A stretch of 18,931 bases of DNA, from positions 1 to 18,931 of the forward strand of contig JAITGZ010000207.1 of assembly GCA_031280335.1 (NCBI GenBank). The letters are read 5' to 3'. Position 1 is the stretch's first letter, and each line of letters begins with the position of its first letter. Source of the DNA: Deltaproteobacteria bacterium. GTDB taxonomy: Bacteria > Desulfobacterota > Desulfovibrionia > Desulfovibrionales > Desulfovibrionaceae. Positions 1 to 7,106 of the stretch are shown here, piece after piece. The position numbers and the translations under genes were made by a program. The notes below the pieces were generated by a model. The model was not told the origin of the DNA. It searched no databases and saw only the letters and a list, made by a program, of their open reading frames with translations.

Positions 1-372
1 GACACGGCCAGAAAGACCTTTCCCTCCCGGCGACTGGTGGCGGCCTTTCAACCCCACCGCTTCACGCGCACCAAGGCCCTGTTCGGAGATTTCTGCCGTG
101 TCCTCGCCCAAGTGGATGAACTGCTGCTTACTGAAATTTACGCCGCCTCCGAAACGCCCATACCCGGCATAACCGGGCGAAGCCTGGCCCAGGGGGTGAT
201 GCAGCTCTCCTCCCTGCCGGTACATTTTTTCCAAACTTTGGAGGAGATGGGTGCCGGTTTGGATGAAATTTTGAAGCCCGGCGATGTTTTTTTGACTCTG
301 GGCGCGGGTAATATCTGGACAGTGGGGCAGCGCTGGCTGGAAGAACAGACGGAGCGTCCCCATGGAGCATAA
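1..372 (+). CDS. murC: MurC, UDP-N-acetylmuramate--L-alanine ligase (C-terminal part, 5' end outside window)
   Basis: MurC adds L-alanine to UDP-MurNAc with ATP, the first peptide step of cytoplasmic peptidoglycan precursor synthesis. Only the last 123 codons are present; the frame is open from base 1 with no start. The segment AFQPHRFTRT near the left edge is the conserved start of the Mur ligase C-terminal domain (QPHRYTRT in MurC), and the end LTLGAGNIW matches the GAGDI-type motif near MurC C-termini. The TAA at 370-372 overlaps the murB start by 11 bases, so the two are translationally coupled in a mur-fts cluster. The assignment rests on these motifs plus the following murB-ftsQ-ftsA-ftsZ order. 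The catalytic P-loop lies outside the window. Confidence 0.93.
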   Translation, partial: DTARKTFPSRRLVAAFQPHRFTRTKALFGDFCRVLAQVDELLLTEIYAASETPIPGITGRSLAQGVMQLSSLPVHFFQTLEEMGAGLDEILKPGDVFLTLGAGNIWTVGQRWLEEQTERPHGA

Positions 373-1282
373 GGGACTGCGCGTCAGCGCCGCGCCCCCC
401 CTGGCCGAACTCACCAGCATCAGGCTGGGTGGCGCGCCTTTGGCCCGTGTACAGGTGGAGGATGAGCGGGCCTGCTCTGCCTTGCCGGAAACCTTGCGCA
501 GCCTGGGCGGCAGGCCGGTCGTGCTGGGGAGGGGCAGCAACATTTTAGCCGGTCCAGGCCCCCTGCCCCTGGTATTGCTGGAATTGGGCGAAAGCTTCAA
601 AAAACAAAAACTTCTGGTGCTGGAAGAAGATGAATGCAAGGTTACGCTAAAAGCTTCGGCCGCCATGCCTCTGCCCTTGTTTTTGCATGATCTGGCCGAG
701 CTGGGTCTGGGAGGTTTGAGCGGTCTGGCCGGCATACCGGGTGCCTTGGGCGGGGCTGTGGCCATGAACGCCGGATCTTTCGGTCATGAAATGGCGGACT
801 GCTTGCGCACGGTGCGCCTGTTTTCACCCGGCACCGGGCTGGTCACCCTGGAGCAAGGCGAATGGCAGGCGGGCTACCGTAACTTCACCCTGCCCGCCTT
901 AAGTCTGGCGGAGGGAGGGGATGGCTGGTTCATCATCACAGAGTTAATCTTCCGCTGCCCCAGAATGAAAGCGGAAGACGTGCGGCGGCACATGCGCCTA
1001 TGCCTGGAACAGAAATATCGCGCCCAGCCCGTGCATGAACGCAGCGCGGGCTGCGTGTTCAAAAATCCGCCGGAAGGCCCGGCGGGCAGGCTTATGGAAG
1101 AATGCGGCCTTAAAGGACGGCGCAAGGGCGGCATATCTTTTTCAGAACTGCACGCCAACTTTTTGCTCAATGACGGGCAGGGCCGTCCGGAAGAAGCCCT
1201 GGAACTCATGGAAGAGGCCAGGGCGGAGGTCTTGAAGCGCCACGGGGCGCGCCTGGAAACGGAGGTGAGGCTATGGGTCTGA
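362..1282 (+). CDS. murB: MurB, UDP-N-acetylenolpyruvoylglucosamine reductase
   Basis: MurB is an FAD enzyme that reduces UDP-GlcNAc-enolpyruvate to UDP-MurNAc with NADPH. The 306-residue protein shows the FAD-binding half (LGRGSNIL at about 56-63, GLAGIPGALGGAVAMNAGSF at about 121-140) and a C-terminal substrate domain with YRNF (172-175), SAGCVFKNP (228-236) and the terminal ETEVR (299-303) carrying the catalytic glutamate. The residue aligned by eye with the proton-donor serine of E. coli MurB (S229, in GSFFKNP) is a cysteine, C231. The start overlaps the end of murC, and the end overlaps the ftsQ start by 10 bases. Length and motifs fit a complete, functional type II-like MurB. Confidence 0.95.
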   Translation: MEHKGLRVSAAPPLAELTSIRLGGAPLARVQVEDERACSALPETLRSLGGRPVVLGRGSNILAGPGPLPLVLLELGESFKKQKLLVLEEDECKVTLKASAAMPLPLFLHDLAELGLGGLSGLAGIPGALGGAVAMNAGSFGHEMADCLRTVRLFSPGTGLVTLEQGEWQAGYRNFTLPALSLAEGGDGWFIITELIFRCPRMKAEDVRRHMRLCLEQKYRAQPVHERSAGCVFKNPPEGPAGRLMEECGLKGRRKGGISFSELHANFLLNDGQGRPEEALELMEEARAEVLKRHGARLETEVRLWV

Positions 1283-2169
1283 ACTCCCTGGCGTTCAATG
1301 GGGAAAAAACCGGTTCGGCTTCGCGGCCCAAGGTGATCGCCTCCAAAAAATACTTTCCGGCGGAGCGCCTGCGGCGGAACCTGCGCACGCGCGGTCAGAA
1401 TGAGCGGCGGCGCGGCTTGTGGCGCAGGGTGGCCTCCACCCTGCGCTGGAGCGGAGGGCTGGCCCTGGGTCTGTGTCTGGTCTGCGGCCTCAGCCTGGCC
1501 CTGGTCTCAGCCTACCGCAAAATCACCGGCAACGGCTATTTCGCCCTCAAGAACATTGAGATCACCGGCAACCGGCATCTTCGGCAAGAGGATATCCTGA
1601 CCTTGCTCCAGCTGAAAACAGGGATGAACATATTTTCCTTCTCCATCCGGGACATGGAGCATCTGCTGGCCGGACGCGGCTGGGTGCGTTCCCTGTCCAT
1701 CCAACGTGAAGCGGCCGAAGGGGTCATCCGCATCCGCATACTGGAACATGAGCCCAAATACTGGACCCGGCGTCCGGACGGGTCTTTGAACTATGCCGAT
1801 GAACGCGGCCTTTACATTGCCCCGGTGGAAGCGGGCAACATGGCCGCCCTGCCCTTGCTGGAAATGGAGCCGGGCACAGAAAACACGGCCGCGCGCCTGC
1901 CGGAACTGCTGGAAAGCCTGACCGGCCTGGGTTTTCCGCTGAGTGTACGCAACGCGGCGCAGATACGCCTGACCGAGGCCGGAACCATGGAAATAACCCT
2001 GCACAAAGGACAAAGGCTGATTGTCGGCCTGAACAATTGGGAAAGGAATATCCTGCATATGCTCAAGGTCATTGAGGATCTGTCGCGGCGCGGTGAATTG
2101 AAACACATGCTTGAAATAAGGGCTCATGGCCGGGATGTGTGGGTGAGCCTTCAGCAAAAGCCGGCATGA
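1273..2169 (+). CDS. ftsQ: FtsQ, divisome membrane protein
   Basis: FtsQ links early cytoplasmic and late periplasmic divisome proteins and binds FtsB/FtsL. The 298-residue protein has a basic cytoplasmic N-terminus of about 57 residues, one membrane segment (about 58-80, GGLALGLCLVCGLSLALVSA), then a periplasmic POTRA domain (about 88-160, with YFALKNIEITGN and GWVRSLSIQRE) followed by the FtsQ/DivIB domain to about 290. The ATG lies inside the 3' end of murB behind a GGAGGTGAG Shine-Dalgarno, which supports this start and implies coupled translation. The long arginine-rich N-terminus (RRNLRTRGQNERRRG) resembles that of other deltaproteobacterial FtsQ proteins. The call rests on topology, POTRA sequence and location between murB and ftsA. 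Confidence 0.92.
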   Translation: MGLNSLAFNGEKTGSASRPKVIASKKYFPAERLRRNLRTRGQNERRRGLWRRVASTLRWSGGLALGLCLVCGLSLALVSAYRKITGNGYFALKNIEITGNRHLRQEDILTLLQLKTGMNIFSFSIRDMEHLLAGRGWVRSLSIQREAAEGVIRIRILEHEPKYWTRRPDGSLNYADERGLYIAPVEAGNMAALPLLEMEPGTENTAARLPELLESLTGLGFPLSVRNAAQIRLTEAGTMEITLHKGQRLIVGLNNWERNILHMLKVIEDLSRRGELKHMLEIRAHGRDVWVSLQQKPA

Positions 2170-2233
2170 ATGAGCATAATGCCCGCGCCGGAGCGGGCCG
2201 GGGAGCGAGGCTTCCAGAACCTGGAGAGAAATA

Positions 2234-3520
2234 ATGGCAAGAACAAACAACAACATCATCGCCAGCATGGATATAGGCACCACCAAGGTCTCGGTCGTAG
2301 TGGGCGAGATGGGGCCGGACGGGGTACTGCATATTCTGGGTGAAGGCAGCGCCCCCTCCCACGGTCTGAAGGAAGGGGAGATTAAAGATATAGAAAAAAC
2401 CGCCCATTCCATCCAGGAGGCCCTGAACGCGGCCGAGGACATCAGCGGTTATAAAATCTCCAGGGTCTATGTGGGCATAGCCGGCGGACACATCACCGGG
2501 GTAAACAGCAACGGAATCATCAAAATCCACGGCAACAGCGTTACGGACAAGGACATGGCCAGGGTGCTGGAATCGGCCAAGGCCCTGGCTATTCCGCCGG
2601 AGCGCAAGGTGATTCATGTCCTGCCCCAGGAATACACCATCGACGACCAGCGCTACATATCCAACCCCCTGGGCATGGCGGGCACTAGGCTCACGGCCAA
2701 CGTGCATATCATCACGGGCAGGGACGCCAGCATAAAAAACATCATGCGCGCCTGTGAGGAATGCGGCCTGGAGGTGGAAGAGGTGGTGCTGGAATCGCTG
2801 GCTTCGGCCCATGCGGTACTCAGCCCCAGCGAACGCAAAAACGGCGTCATTCTCATCGACATGGGCGGCGGCACCTCGGACATACTGATCATAGCGGAGG
2901 ACGCCGTCAAATACACCGGGGAAGTCCCCATGGGCGGCGAACACATGACCAATGACATCGTCCGCATGTTACGCGCCAGCAGAGAAGGAGCGGAACTGAT
3001 TAAAATACGCCACGGCTGTGTTCTGGACAGCATGGTGCAACCCGCCGAACAGATCGAAGTGCCGGAAATCTTGAGCGAACACGCCCCGCATATGGTGCAG
3101 CGCAGTGTGCTGGCCATGGTCTGCCAGTCCAGAATGGAGGAAATCTTCTCTCTAATTGAACAAAATCTGAACGCCTCCGGCTTCAAGGAGCAGGCGGTGG
3201 GCGGAGTGGTGCTTACCGGCGGTGCCTCGCTCATACGGGGCTGCCGCGAACTGGCCGAAGACATGTTCGGCATGCCCGCGCGCATCGGCTACCCCGTAAA
3301 TGTAGGCGGCATGAAAGAAATGGTGGACGACCCCAAATTCTCCACCGTTGTCGGGCTGCTGCGCTATGGGGCAGAGCAGGAAAGAAAACGCGGCGGAAAC
3401 GCGCGTAAAAATAAAGCGGGAGGGCGCACCCGCACGATGGAAGCGGAAGGGCCGAAAACCTCCGAACGCCTTGGGCGCTGGTTCAGGGCGCTATGGCAAT
3501 GGATTAAGGACGTGCGTTAA
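2234..3520 (+). CDS. ftsA: FtsA, actin-like Z-ring membrane anchor
   Basis: FtsA is an actin-fold ATP-binding protein that tethers FtsZ filaments to the inner membrane and recruits later division proteins. The 428 residues show phosphate-1 (MDIGTTKVS, 12-20), the 1C subdomain (about 85-165), phosphate-2 (LIDMGGGTSDIL, 207-218) and the adenosine motif (VLTGGASLI, 326-334). A charged linker (about 383-408) leads to a C-terminal amphipathic helix (ERLGRWFRALWQWIKDVR, 411-428), the usual membrane-targeting sequence. The ATG follows GGAG at a 7-base spacing. It sits 64 bases after ftsQ and 162 bases before ftsZ. No key motif is missing. Confidence 0.97.
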   Translation: MARTNNNIIASMDIGTTKVSVVVGEMGPDGVLHILGEGSAPSHGLKEGEIKDIEKTAHSIQEALNAAEDISGYKISRVYVGIAGGHITGVNSNGIIKIHGNSVTDKDMARVLESAKALAIPPERKVIHVLPQEYTIDDQRYISNPLGMAGTRLTANVHIITGRDASIKNIMRACEECGLEVEEVVLESLASAHAVLSPSERKNGVILIDMGGGTSDILIIAEDAVKYTGEVPMGGEHMTNDIVRMLRASREGAELIKIRHGCVLDSMVQPAEQIEVPEILSEHAPHMVQRSVLAMVCQSRMEEIFSLIEQNLNASGFKEQAVGGVVLTGGASLIRGCRELAEDMFGMPARIGYPVNVGGMKEMVDDPKFSTVVGLLRYGAEQERKRGGNARKNKAGGRTRTMEAEGPKTSERLGRWFRALWQWIKDVR

Positions 3521-3682
3521 GGCATTGCACGTTTGAATCACTCCAACCGGCGGTTCTGCCCCGGCACCCCCGCCAAAGGGGTTAACCCCTTTGGAAACCC
3601 ATCCGGCTTGCCGGATGGAGCGTTGCAGGAAATATGCTCTAAATGCCGTAAGTGTTAAACAGTATAAAGGAGAGAGAAAGTC
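3521..3682 (+). other. ftsA-ftsZ intergenic region with two tandem perfect hairpins
   Basis: Two palindromes lie side by side between ftsA and ftsZ. The first, 3573-3594, has arms CCAAAGGGGTT and AACCCCTTTGG with no spacer. The second, 3599-3618, has 9-base arms CCATCCGGC and GCCGGATGG around a TT loop. Neither is followed by a T-run on the plus strand, so a standard intrinsic terminator is not supported. The stretch AAACCCATCCGG (3596-3607) also occurs in the dispersed element at 16871-16921, so this may be a divergent relative of it. An attenuating or RNA-processing role that sets ftsZ dosage relative to ftsA is inference. I found no convincing promoter here. Confidence 0.7.
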
Positions 3683-4924
3683 ATGGTTTACACAGAACTT
3701 GCTTCCAGAAGCCTGCCCAAAATCGTTACCATAGGCGTAGGCGGCGGCGGATCCAACGCGGTCAATCACATGTCCGGTTCCGGCATGGACGGGGTACATT
3801 TCATTGTTGCCAACACTGACATGCAGGACTTGAACAGTTCGGCGGTGGAAACCAAAATCCAGCTCGGCAACAAAAGAACGGCCGGACTGGGCGCCGGGGC
3901 ACGGCCCGAAGTGGGCTACGAAGCGGCCCAGGAGAGCAAGGGGCTGATTCAGGAAAGCCTGGGCGAGCCCAATCTGGTCTTTATCTCCGCCGGCATGGGC
4001 GGAGGTACGGGCACCGGAGCGGCCCCGGTCATTGCCGAAATCGCCCGTGAAATGGGCGCGCTGACTGTGGGGGTAGTAACCAAACCCTTTGCCTTTGAGG
4101 GCAAAAAACGCATGGCCTCGGCCGAGGCCGGCATTGAAGAACTGCGCAAGCATGTACACAGCCTGATCACCATACCCAATGAACAGCTCATCCAGCAGGC
4201 ACCAAAAAACGCCAAATGCCTGGATATGTTCAAAATAGCCGATGATGTCCTCTATCTGGCGGTCAAAGGCATCGTCGAGCTTCTGACCAAACCCGGCCGG
4301 ATCAACCTGGATTTCGCCGATTTGCGCACTGTCATGGGAGGGGAAGCCGGGGGCATAGCCATGATGGGCACAGGCGTGGGCGTGGGTGAAACGCGCGCCC
4401 GCGACGCCGCCAACCAGGCCATTCACAGCCCATTCCTGGAGGACGTAAGCATAGATGGAGCGCGTGGCGTACTCTTCAACATCACAGCCAACAATGATGT
4501 GGGCATGCGGGAAATTGAGGAGGCGGCGGGCATCATCCAGGCCGCCGCCCACCCGGACGCCGACATCATCTTCGGCACCGTGCTGCATGAAGACGACAAC
4601 GAAGAATTCCGCGTAACCGTGGTGGCCACCGGCATAAACAATGTCAGTACGCGCCCGGCGCGCGCCGCCTCCTCCGCCAAAATCTCCGTTTTTGAATCTG
4701 AAAAGCATCCGCACAGCAATATACTTTCGCCCATTGAGCGTATGCTGAAAAATAACGCCACCGCCGTATCGGCGGAAGGCTCCAGAGCAGCAAGCGGCGG
4801 CTTTGAGGCGGCACCGGCCTCCGCCCGCTACGCCGTTGCCGGTCAGTCTGAATACAGCGCAAAAAACGAAGTATTTACTTTCCATCGCCAAGAGGCGGAG
4901 GTGCCCTTCTTTTTACAAAAATAG
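3683..4924 (+). CDS. ftsZ: FtsZ, tubulin-like cell division GTPase (canonical copy)
   Basis: FtsZ polymerises with GTP into the Z ring that scaffolds division. The 413-residue protein has the full nucleotide pocket: T1 loop GVGGGGSNAVN (18-28), NTDMQDL (44-50), G-box GGGTGTG (106-112), E139 and R143 in FEGKKR, N166, F183 and D187, and the catalytic T7 loop INLDFADL with N208, D210 and D213. A variable linker (about 325-400) leads to a terminal EVPFFLQK, a recognisable FtsA-binding C-terminal peptide (consensus D-I-P-x-F-L-R-K). The ATG follows a strong AAAGGAGAG Shine-Dalgarno. This is the housekeeping copy; a second, divergent FtsZ lies 128 bases downstream. Confidence 0.97.
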   Translation: MVYTELASRSLPKIVTIGVGGGGSNAVNHMSGSGMDGVHFIVANTDMQDLNSSAVETKIQLGNKRTAGLGAGARPEVGYEAAQESKGLIQESLGEPNLVFISAGMGGGTGTGAAPVIAEIAREMGALTVGVVTKPFAFEGKKRMASAEAGIEELRKHVHSLITIPNEQLIQQAPKNAKCLDMFKIADDVLYLAVKGIVELLTKPGRINLDFADLRTVMGGEAGGIAMMGTGVGVGETRARDAANQAIHSPFLEDVSIDGARGVLFNITANNDVGMREIEEAAGIIQAAAHPDADIIFGTVLHEDDNEEFRVTVVATGINNVSTRPARAASSAKISVFESEKHPHSNILSPIERMLKNNATAVSAEGSRAASGGFEAAPASARYAVAGQSEYSAKNEVFTFHRQEAEVPFFLQK

Positions 4925-4932
4925 GATGGTTT

Positions 4933-4953
4933 GGAGCAGTTTAACTTTAAGAA
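4933..4953 (+). repeat. Degenerate copy of the GAGCA/ACTTTGA intergenic element
   Basis: Just after the ftsZ stop codon, GGAGCAGTTTAACTTTAAGA matches the left arm and loop of the hairpin element at 4974-5002 but lacks a good right arm. It is read as a decayed member of the same family. Similarity was judged by eye. Confidence 0.5.
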
Positions 4954-4973
4954 TGTCAATACATTTCCGGTTC

Positions 4974-5002
4974 TAGAGCAATTTCACTTTGAAATTGTTC
5001 TA
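4974..5002 (+). repeat. Intergenic hairpin repeat, copy 1
   Basis: The 12-base arms TAGAGCAATTTC (4974-4985) and GAAATTGTTCTA (4991-5002) enclose the loop ACTTT and pair along their whole length with one G-U. A near-identical hairpin lies at 6294-6324. No T-run follows on either strand, so it is not a textbook terminator. It sits between the two ftsZ genes, 49 bases after the first. A role as a dispersed REP-like element or RNA-processing site is inference. Confidence 0.8.
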
Positions 5003-5014
5003 AAAAGTTTGACC

Positions 5015-5038
5015 GCGCGGAAGGGAGAAAGTCCGCGC
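5015..5038 (+). promoter_or_regulatory. Hairpin abutting the ribosome binding site of the second ftsZ
   Basis: Perfect 7-base arms GCGCGGA (5015-5021) and TCCGCGC (5032-5038) enclose the loop AGGGAGAAAG. The Shine-Dalgarno AAGGAG starts at 5039, directly after the right arm, 8 bases before the ATG at 5053. The loop itself contains an AGGGAG sequence that looks like a Shine-Dalgarno. This layout could tune translation of the second FtsZ relative to the first; that is inference from structure only. Confidence 0.5.
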
Positions 5039-5052
5039 AAGGAGCATGGACT

Positions 5053-6297
5053 ATGCTGCAACTGTTTGATCTGGGTCCGGATTTAAGCAAATTCAGAATA
5101 AAAATCATCGGCATCGGCAACGGCGGTATCAACGCCATAAACTACATGCAGGACAAACTGGAGGGGGTGCAGTTCATCGCCGCCGATACCGATTGCCGCA
5201 AACTGGCCGCTGCCTCCACAGACTGCAGAATCAGCCTGGGCAGCAAAAAAACCAGGGGCTGCGGCACGGGCGGCTCGCCTCAAATCGGCATGGAGGCAGC
5301 CCAGGAAAGCGAAACGGAAATTCGTAATATAATCGGCGAAGAAACGCCCCTGATCTTCATTGTGGCCGGCCTTGGCGGCGGCACGGGCACCGGCGCGAGC
5401 CCGGTTGTGGCCCGCATTGCCGAAGAAATGGGCGCGTTGAGCATAGCGGCGGCCACCCTGCCCTCCCAGGGCGAAGGCAGGCTGTGCCTTGCTGTGGCGG
5501 AAGGAGGCGTGGCCGAGTTGCGCAAACACGCGGACAGTCTTTTGCTCTTCAACAACAACCGGCAGGCCCAGCTGAGCCATAACAACCATATTCTGGAAAT
5601 GCTCAACGCGCCCTATACCCATCTTTGCAGGTCCGTCTGCGGTATCACGGATATGGTCAACACCGTCGGCCATGTGGCCATTGATCTGGCGGATATGGAG
5701 CGCATCCTGCGCAAATCGGGCCTGGCCCTGATGGGGGTGGGGGAAGCCGGGGGCGAAAACCGCGCCCGCGAGGCCGTGGAGCAGGCCATTACCTGCCCGC
5801 TTCAGAACGATGTTTCCATAGACGGTGCCCAGCGCGTGCTTTACAACATAACCATCAGCAGTTCGGCCGGCCATGCGGAATACTACGAGGCTTCAAACCT
5901 CATTCATGAAAAAGTCCATCCAGAGGCGGTAATTATCCCCGGAATCACCTTCAGCGAAGATACGCCGGATCTTTTCCGCATCACCGTAATCGCCACCGGT
6001 TTGAACGAAAATACAGCCTCCGCCCGCCATCAGTCCCCTCTATTCAAATTTGAACCGCAGGGCGCGGAAGCGCGACCCCAAAGCTTGCTGCCTGTGGACA
6101 GAATGCCGCGTCATGGACTGCGCCGCTCCGCCTTAACGCCCCAAACGAACGAGCGGAGGCAGCACCAGGGCCAGGCGCAGCTGCCTGTAATGGCTGCGGG
6201 CGGCAGCGCCATGTCCCATAAACCCGGCAGCACGGTAATGACCTATGACAAATCCAATCCGGAAAGCCCTAGTTTCATGCGCCTGCTGCCGGATTAG
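5053..6297 (+). CDS. Divergent tandem FtsZ paralogue with a degenerate nucleotide pocket
   Basis: This 414-residue FtsZ-family protein aligns with the preceding FtsZ over its whole length. It keeps the G-box GGGTGTG (108-114), E141, N168 and the T7 acidic residues D211 and D214. Other pocket residues differ: the T1 loop reads GIGNGGINAIN (20-30), NTD is DTD (45-47), the arginine matching R143 is C145, F183 is L184, D187 is Y188, and the T7 asparagine is A209. The linker still resembles its neighbour (LLPVDRM against ILSPIERM), and the end ESPSFMRLLPD is an FtsZ-type C-terminal peptide. The ATG follows AAGGAG with 8 bases between. It probably arose by local duplication. It could co-polymerise with, cap or compete with FtsZ through FtsA binding; GTPase activity is doubtful. 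Function is inferred. Confidence 0.85.
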   Translation: MLQLFDLGPDLSKFRIKIIGIGNGGINAINYMQDKLEGVQFIAADTDCRKLAAASTDCRISLGSKKTRGCGTGGSPQIGMEAAQESETEIRNIIGEETPLIFIVAGLGGGTGTGASPVVARIAEEMGALSIAAATLPSQGEGRLCLAVAEGGVAELRKHADSLLLFNNNRQAQLSHNNHILEMLNAPYTHLCRSVCGITDMVNTVGHVAIDLADMERILRKSGLALMGVGEAGGENRAREAVEQAITCPLQNDVSIDGAQRVLYNITISSSAGHAEYYEASNLIHEKVHPEAVIIPGITFSEDTPDLFRITVIATGLNENTASARHQSPLFKFEPQGAEARPQSLLPVDRMPRHGLRRSALTPQTNERRQHQGQAQLPVMAAGGSAMSHKPGSTVMTYDKSNPESPSFMRLLPD

Positions 6298-6324
6298 AGC
6301 ATTTTCGCTTTGAAATTGCTCTAA
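6294..6324. repeat. Intergenic hairpin repeat, copy 2, supplying both convergent stop codons
   Basis: Arms TTAGAGCATTTTC (6294-6306) and GAAATTGCTCTAA (6312-6324) enclose the loop GCTTT with a single mismatch. The left arm's TAG (6295-6297) is the stop of the second ftsZ. The right arm read on the minus strand gives the TAG (6323-6321) that ends the lipoprotein gene. A hairpin at a convergent junction could serve as a bidirectional terminator, but there is no T-run on either side. It is the same family as 4974-5002. Confidence 0.85.
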
Positions 6325-7106
6325 GGTGCCATCAGCGCCCAAATATTCTTGCTGGAAGACTGTTCCGGCGAGTCGCCCCGGCTGCTCCATTCGCGCATGA
6401 TCTCCCCCATGTCCCTGGCCAGGGAGGTGGTTATGGCATGAAGCGGGTCGGCGCTTTGCTTGTCTTTGATCTCAAAAACCAAAAAATCGCGCTTTTCCGG
6501 CGCGCCCACGGCCCCGGCCTGAGCCATGGACCAGACCATCAGCCCGGAACTCACGTCGTACCCCTCAAGCTGCAGGGCCAGACGGTTTTCTCCAGAGTTT
6601 CCCCCGGCCATGAGATGCGTCACAAAACCGCCTATGACCATATCCGCTCCCCGCGCCTTGGCCTGGGCCACGGCCAGATCGCGCCTAAACGGCCCGCCTT
6701 CGGACATAAATTCAAAATGTTCAAATACCCGCATGGCGGACCAAGTCTGCCAAAAGGTTCTGGACAGGCCGTAGCCCGCCAGTTCCGGGTTATCCATCTT
6801 CTGCACCACCCTGAAGGGCATGAACATCACCTTGAGCCCGCCCACCTCGGTAACCGGGCGTATGTGTACCACCGGCGGTTCGCGCCTTACGCCGCCTTCC
6901 CTGTAATAGACCGGTTTGGAGGCCAGTTCGAAAGAAATATTCTCTGTTTGGCCGCAGCCCGACAAAAACAAGAGACTGAGCAGAAGAACCACCCCAAAAC
7001 GGAACAGATGCCCCACAGTCTTGGAACAGCCGGAGGCGTTAAGAAACAAACCCTCGTCTTCGGCGGGTACGCACGGATGATCTTTTGGCGGCATGGCGCA
7101 ACGCAC
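6321..7106 (-). CDS. Predicted lipoprotein, TolB/CsgG/LpoB-like fold suspected
   Basis: I do not recognise a named family. A hydrophobic stretch ends in a lipobox LSGC (48-51 from this start), so the mature protein should be lipidated at C51. About 210 residues follow, with VGGLKVMFMPFRV, a GADMVIGGFVTH strand-turn and a C-terminal helix (SLARDMGEIMREW). This pattern recalls the TolB N-terminal, CsgG and LpoB lipoprotein group, with weak support. The start is uncertain. GTG at 7106 has an AAGGAG site 7 bases upstream but gives a 50-residue leader; GTG at 7016 gives a textbook signal peptide (MGHLFRFGVVLLLSLLFLSGC from residue 31) without a clear Shine-Dalgarno; ATG at 7094 lies between. It is convergent with the second ftsZ and alone on this strand, 290 bp after qseC. 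Confidence 0.75.
   Translation of the reverse strand: MRCAMPPKDHPCVPAEDEGLFLNASGCSKTVGHLFRFGVVLLLSLLFLSGCGQTENISFELASKPVYYREGGVRREPPVVHIRPVTEVGGLKVMFMPFRVVQKMDNPELAGYGLSRTFWQTWSAMRVFEHFEFMSEGGPFRRDLAVAQAKARGADMVIGGFVTHLMAGGNSGENRLALQLEGYDVSSGLMVWSMAQAGAVGAPEKRDFLVFEIKDKQSADPLHAITTSLARDMGEIMREWSSRGDSPEQSSSKNIWALMAP

Noticed and set aside
1507..2442. Long minus-strand open frame across ftsQ/ftsA
   Set aside because: Antisense shadow of well-supported plus-strand genes; no recognisable motifs. The same holds for long antisense frames over ftsA, ftsZ, ccmF and guaB.
4400..4460. Frameshift or pseudogene state of the second FtsZ suggested by its divergence
   Set aside because: Its frame at 5053-6297 is intact from a good ribosome binding site to the stop, and the C-terminal tail is kept; nothing is broken in either ftsZ.
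4974..5002. Intrinsic terminator between the two ftsZ genes
   Set aside because: The hairpin is strong but no T-run follows on either strand, so it is listed as a repeat.
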